The notes below the pieces were generated by a model. It was given only the letters and a program-made list of their open reading frames with translations. It was not told where the DNA came from and did not search any database. From Thermodesulfatator sp. (lineage in GTDB: Bacteria > Desulfobacterota > Thermodesulfobacteria > Thermodesulfobacteriales > Thermodesulfobacteriaceae), in NCBI GenBank assembly GCA_003978075.1, contig QOAM01000066.1, forward strand, positions 1 to 8,901: a stretch of DNA of 8,901 nucleotides, given 5' to 3'. Below, piece after piece: positions 5,412-8,901 of this stretch. Each line of letters opens with the position of its first letter. The first letter of the stretch is position 1. The translations under genes and the position numbers were made by a program.

Positions 5412-7683
5412 GGGTTATCTTCAGCCCGGAGGACCAGCGGGGCTTCTCTTCCAAGAAGCGCCGCAGGGGCTGGTCCAAGGTCGAGGCCTTCTCGGTGCGC
5501 AGGAGGACCTGCCAGCGAAACCTTCCAGCGAGCCGGCTAAAAGGAGCCGGAGTAGGGCCTAGGACCTCCAGTTCGGGCCACTTTCGGAAGAATTCCGCGG
5601 TCCGTTCGGCGCCTTCGCGAGCCCTTTCCTCCCGAGTGGAGGTCACCAAGAGGAGACATAGGCGTTTAAAAGGGGGAAAGCCGAAGGTCCGGCGGCGGAT
5701 CAGCTCCTCCTCGAAAAAAGTGCGGTAGTTCTGTCTCAGGGCCGCCTGAAGGGCATAGTGCTGGACCAGACGGGTCTGAAGAATTACCCGCCCAGGGAGC
5801 TTTCCTCGGCCAGCCCTCCCCGCCACCTGGACCAGCAATTGAAAGGTCCTCTCCGCGGCTCGATAGTCCGGAAGATGGAGTCCCCCTTCCGCGAGGAGGA
5901 TCCCCACCAGGGTTACCCCTGGTAGATCGTGGCCTTGGGCTACCATCTGCGTTCCCACCAGGATCTGAATCTCTCCTCGGCGGAGACGCTTTAGCAATGC
6001 ACAAAGCCTCTTTTCCGAGGTTACCGTGTCCCGGTCCAGGCGGGCTACGGTGGCCTGGGGAAAGAGGCGGCGCAATTCTTCTTCCACCTTCTCGGTGCCG
6101 ATACCGGAAAGGCGAAATTCCGTTCCTTGACAAGAGGGACAAAGGGGGAAGGCCCGGAGCTCGTGGCCGCAGAAGTGGCAAAGGAGCAGCCCCTGGGAAC
6201 GATGATAGGTAAGGGTGAGGGAGCAGTGAGGACAGCTCAACACCTCCCCGCATTCCTGGCAATAGACCGCGGGGGCGTAGCCCCGCCGATTGAGAAAGAG
6301 GAGGGCCTGCTCTCCTCGGGAAAGGGTCTCAGCCAGGGCCTCACGCAGACGCGGGGAAAAGATCTCCGGGCCGGTAAGACGCACCAACTCTACTTTAGGG
6401 AGTCTTCTCCCCGAGGGTCTTGCCGTAAGTCTTAGATAGCGGTAACGACCCCGAAGGGCGAAGTAGTAGCTCTTGACCGAAGGGGTGGCAGAGCCTAGAA
6501 TCACCGGGACCCCGGCCAGCTGACCCCGCATAAGGGCGAGGTCCCGGGCCTGATAAGGCACTCCCTCGGTCTGTTTATAGGAGGGGTCATGTTCCTCGTC
6601 CACCACGATAAGGCCTAGGTTTTGAAGAGGGGCGAAGAGGGCTAGGCGAGTACCCACCACTATCCGTGCTTCCCCTCGGGCTACGCGCAGCCATTCCCCT
6701 GTCCGAGCCCCAGGGCTGAGGGCGCTGTGGAGTACCGCCACCTTCTGCCCAAAGGCCGCCACAAAATGGGTCTCTACATAAGGAGTTAAGGCAATCTCCG
6801 GGACCAGCACCAGAACGGATCTCCCTTCTTTCAGCACTCTTGCCGCGGCCTCCACATAGACCAGGGTCTTTCCGCTCCCGGTTACCCCGTGGAGGAGAAA
6901 GACCTCAAAGCCCCGCAAAAGGGCCCTTTGGATCTCCCGCAGGGCTGAGAGCTGTTCTCGGGTGGGCGAGGGCCTTTCTCCTCCCTCTACCACAGGCCCC
7001 CGTCTCATACGGGGAAGACGCACCCCCCGTGCCCGCTCTTCCCGGAAGAGGGCCTTTACAGCTTGGGAGCCGAAGATTTCTTCCAAAAAGCGCCGAGGCC
7101 ACCGTCCTCGTTCGGCTAAGAATCTCTCCAGCGGGTTTTTGGGTTCTTCTCCAGTAAACTCTATCCAGAGTTCCTCCGCAGGCTTCAGACCGGAAAGGTC
7201 GGGGCACTCTTCCAACCATCCTTGGGCCATCCACTCCTCTAGCTCTTGGACTGAAAAACGCCGCCGGACCGCACGCAGGGAACGAGGCCTACGAAACCAG
7301 GAAAGAGAATCCGGAGCCAGGCCTTGGGCCAAGGCCTTTCGGCCGGCCTGGGTAAGATGGTACCGCTTCCGAATTTCCCGAAAGAAGCCCGGGGGAAAGG
7401 CCCGGCGAAAGATTTCCCCCGGAGAGGCCAGATAATATTCCTGACACCAGCGCAAAAAGCGCAAAAGTTCCTCAGGGATAAGAGGAACTTCGTCCAGGAT
7501 CTCCTCTACCTCTCGGATCTCCCAAGGCCCGGAGGGAGCCGGGACCTCCTCCACCACTACCCCCACCATACGCCGGGTCTTTACCGGAACCAAAACCCGC
7601 ACCCCTGGCGTGAGGCGGGTCTCAGAGGCGTAAGTCAAAGAAGTCCTCAGAGGAACTGGCAGAACAATGTTATAAAAGTGCAA
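5383..7683 (-). CDS. priA: Primosomal protein N' (replication restart helicase PriA)
   Basis: PriA recognises stalled or repaired forks and loads the replicative helicase. The 766 residues fit the family. An N-terminal 3'-end-binding domain opens with the V-L-P-V-P-L pattern, followed by a winged-helix region. The helicase core has Walker A G-V-T-G-S-G-K-T (266-273), D-E-E-H (362-365), G-S-A-T (397-400), G-T-Q-M-V-A-Q-G-H-D (577-586) and Q-V-A-G-R-A-G-R (619-626). Inserted in it are eight zinc-binding cysteines (475, 478, 484, 487, 502, 505, 515, 518), all intact. The start is TTG 7683, which lies inside galU (14-base overlap). The ribosome site is weak (GGGAAG, about three bases away), so coupling to galU translation is likely. 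There is no good alternative start near the conserved N-terminus. The TAA stop overlaps a TATAAT box. Confidence 0.96.
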   Translation of the reverse strand: MHFYNIVLPVPLRTSLTYASETRLTPGVRVLVPVKTRRMVGVVVEEVPAPSGPWEIREVEEILDEVPLIPEELLRFLRWCQEYYLASPGEIFRRAFPPGFFREIRKRYHLTQAGRKALAQGLAPDSLSWFRRPRSLRAVRRRFSVQELEEWMAQGWLEECPDLSGLKPAEELWIEFTGEEPKNPLERFLAERGRWPRRFLEEIFGSQAVKALFREERARGVRLPRMRRGPVVEGGERPSPTREQLSALREIQRALLRGFEVFLLHGVTGSGKTLVYVEAAARVLKEGRSVLVLVPEIALTPYVETHFVAAFGQKVAVLHSALSPGARTGEWLRVARGEARIVVGTRLALFAPLQNLGLIVVDEEHDPSYKQTEGVPYQARDLALMRGQLAGVPVILGSATPSVKSYYFALRGRYRYLRLTARPSGRRLPKVELVRLTGPEIFSPRLREALAETLSRGEQALLFLNRRGYAPAVYCQECGEVLSCPHCSLTLTYHRSQGLLLCHFCGHELRAFPLCPSCQGTEFRLSGIGTEKVEEELRRLFPQATVARLDRDTVTSEKRLCALLKRLRRGEIQILVGTQMVAQGHDLPGVTLVGILLAEGGLHLPDYRAAERTFQLLVQVAGRAGRGKLPGRVILQTRLVQHYALQAALRQNYRTFFEEELIRRRTFGFPPFKRLCLLLVTSTREERAREGAERTAEFFRKWPELEVLGPTPAPFSRLAGRFRWQVLLRTEKASTLDQPLRRFLEEKPRWSSGLKITLDRDPEELL

Positions 7684-8542
7684 GGTCTTCCCGAAGGTAT
7701 CTTCGCAGTTCTTCTCCTATTTCGGGATCTCGGAGGGCGTAGGCCAGAATGGTCTTCACGAAACCGAGCTTGTTTCCTGTATCAAAGCGGGTACCTTGAA
7801 ACTCCAGGGCATAGACCGGTCGTCCGTCGGCAATCATGGCAGCCACGGCATCCGTGAGCTGGTATTCTCCACCGGCCCCGCGAGGGATGCGCCTCAAATA
7901 TTCGAAGATCTCCGGGAAAAACACATAGCGGCCGATGATGGCCAACTCTGAAGGGGCCTCCTCCGGGCGGGGCTTTTCCACCACCCCTTGGACCCGCCAG
8001 AGACCCCCTCCGAGATCTTCTCCGGAGATGACCCCGTAAAGGGAGACCTTCTCCCGGGGGAGTCTTTCCACCGCCACCACCGAGGCCTTGAGCTCTAAGG
8101 CTTTGTCCGCTAGTTGCTTAATGCAGGGCACCTCCGCCTGCACCAGATCGTCCCCCAAGAGGACGGCAAAGGGCTCCTTTCCCACCAGGGGAGCCGCGGT
8201 AAGGACCGCATGCCCCAGGCCCAAGGCCTTTTTCTGACGCACCGCCGAGAGGCTTTCCACCAAAGCGGAAACTCGGCGAACTTTTTCGAGAAGGGCGGTC
8301 TTTTTTCGTGCCTCTAGTTCGGTCTCGAGCTCTGGAGAAAGATCGAAGTGGTCCAGAATGGCCTCTTTGCCTCTAGAGATGACGAAGATAATCTCCGAAA
8401 GTCCGGCCTCTACGGCTTCCTCCACCACATATTGGATGGCCGGACGATCCACCACACAGAGCATTTCCTTAGGGATGACCTTGGTGGCGGGGAGCATCCG
8501 GGTACCCAACCCTGCTACGGGAAAGACGGCCTTGCGGATCAC
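7670..8542 (-). CDS. galU: UTP--glucose-1-phosphate uridylyltransferase
   Basis: GalU makes UDP-glucose from UTP and glucose-1-phosphate for envelope polysaccharides and sugar interconversion. The 290 residues show the nucleotidyltransferase signature G-L-G-T-R-M-L-P-A-T-K (11-21) with P-K-E-M (24-27), Q103, the L-G-L-G-H-A-V loop (107-113), the metal-binding G-D-D (130-132), V-E-K-P (188-191) with K190, G-R-Y (204-206), G-G-E-Y-Q-L-T-D (224-231) and F-D-T-G-N-K (253-258). These are typical of bacterial GalU rather than RmlA-type enzymes. It starts at GTG 8542, overlapping the upstream stop by four bases (GTGA), with an excellent ribosome site just before it. Its 3' end overlaps priA by 14 bases. 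Confidence 0.95.
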   Translation of the reverse strand: MIRKAVFPVAGLGTRMLPATKVIPKEMLCVVDRPAIQYVVEEAVEAGLSEIIFVISRGKEAILDHFDLSPELETELEARKKTALLEKVRRVSALVESLSAVRQKKALGLGHAVLTAAPLVGKEPFAVLLGDDLVQAEVPCIKQLADKALELKASVVAVERLPREKVSLYGVISGEDLGGGLWRVQGVVEKPRPEEAPSELAIIGRYVFFPEIFEYLRRIPRGAGGEYQLTDAVAAMIADGRPVYALEFQGTRFDTGNKLGFVKTILAYALRDPEIGEELRRYLREDLALL

Positions 8543-8901
8543 GGACTCACCTCCTCAAGGGTCTTGTAATAAGGTCCGTAAAGATTATCCCAATAAGAGC
8601 GGGCCTTCTGGTAGACTTCCTCAAAACGTTCAAGATCTTCGGGATGGCAAACGAGGTGCATGCCGGAGAAAAAGACCTCCCGGGGCTCCAGGGTCCGATA
8701 CTGGGAGGTTATCCAGATGCGGAAAATGCGCCGATAATCCTGGGGTAAAAGGTCATTTTGGAGAAATTCCTCGCACTGGGCTACCACTTGGGGATTTTCC
8801 GTGCCGTAGAGAAGGACCTGAGGAATAAGAAATCTCAGCCACCGCCGCAATTCTTCCCGAGAGGTAAAACGGCGCACGGCATAACCCTGACGCTTCCAAA
8901 A
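8539..8901 (-). CDS. C-terminal part of an unrecognised protein (runs off the window)
   Basis: This frame is open from the window edge to TGA 8541-8539 and encodes 120 visible residues. I do not recognise a family. The visible part is rich in aromatic and charged residues, with helical stretches such as L-R-R-W-L-R-F-L-I-P and I-W-I-T-S-Q-Y-R, and no signal peptide, membrane segment or metal motif. GTG 8877 could be the start, with a weak AGGG (8888-8885) before it, but the frame continues to the edge without a stop, so the gene may begin outside. Its four-base overlap with galU suggests the same transcript and translational coupling. Confidence 0.6.
   Translation of the reverse strand, partial: FWKRQGYAVRRFTSREELRRWLRFLIPQVLLYGTENPQVVAQCEEFLQNDLLPQDYRRIFRIWITSQYRTLEPREVFFSGMHLVCHPEDLERFEEVYQKARSYWDNLYGPYYKTLEEVSP
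8547..8555 (-). promoter_or_regulatory. Strong ribosome binding site of galU
   Basis: AGGAGGTGA on the minus strand lies just before GTG 8542, with the AGGAGG core seven bases from the start. It supports the GTG start although it lies within the coding end of the upstream gene. Confidence 0.8.

Noticed and set aside
5666..6262. Minus-strand open frame of 198 codons inside priA in another frame
   Set aside because: It is rich in Pro, Gly, Arg and Ser as expected for an off-frame reading of GC-rich coding DNA, and priA is intact across it.
1..8901. tRNA, rRNA, riboswitch, insertion sequence or phage genes
   Set aside because: I saw none by eye; nearly all bases are covered by minus-strand coding genes, leaving no room for a separate RNA gene or mobile element.

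Overview
All recognisable genes lie on the minus strand and follow one another from about 8901 down to 1. Gaps are at most about a dozen bases and several genes overlap, so the window reads as one long co-transcribed run with no gene-free stretch. In transcription order it holds: the 3' end of an unrecognised gene, galU (UDP-glucose synthesis), priA (replication restart helicase), a ClpX-like AAA+ ATPase, a single-domain pseudo-receiver, ahbC (siroheme-dependent alternative heme pathway), a small coiled-coil membrane protein, a stand-alone IMP cyclohydrolase (purH N-terminal half), aroD, and the 5' part of aroE.

The organism is inferred, not proven. An AhbC-type radical SAM enzyme that makes heme from siroheme is typical of sulfate-reducing or sulfur-metabolising anaerobes and of archaea. 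The other genes are clearly bacterial. The proteins are rich in Arg, Glu and Leu, and the DNA is moderately GC-rich, which would suit a thermophilic Thermodesulfobacteriota-like bacterium.

Most of the run is housekeeping: purine, shikimate, heme and UDP-glucose synthesis plus replication restart. The unusual core is at about 3360-5373. There a ClpX-like unfoldase without the ClpX zinc domain, but with an LGF tripeptide in the ClpP-docking position and a long C-terminal extension, is followed after one base by a receiver domain that has lost every phosphorylation residue. Single-domain receivers are known ClpXP adaptors (CpdR; also RssB), so this may be a phosphorylation-independent unfoldase/adaptor pair. 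A near-consensus sigma70-type promoter sits at the end of priA just before this pair and would give an almost leaderless transcript.

Other points of note are a coiled-coil protein whose DNA repeats encode mixed 7- and 11-residue periods, a complete but half-length PurH, and an abrupt loss of AroE sequence at about position 120. The last may be a contig-end chimera or a real rearrangement.
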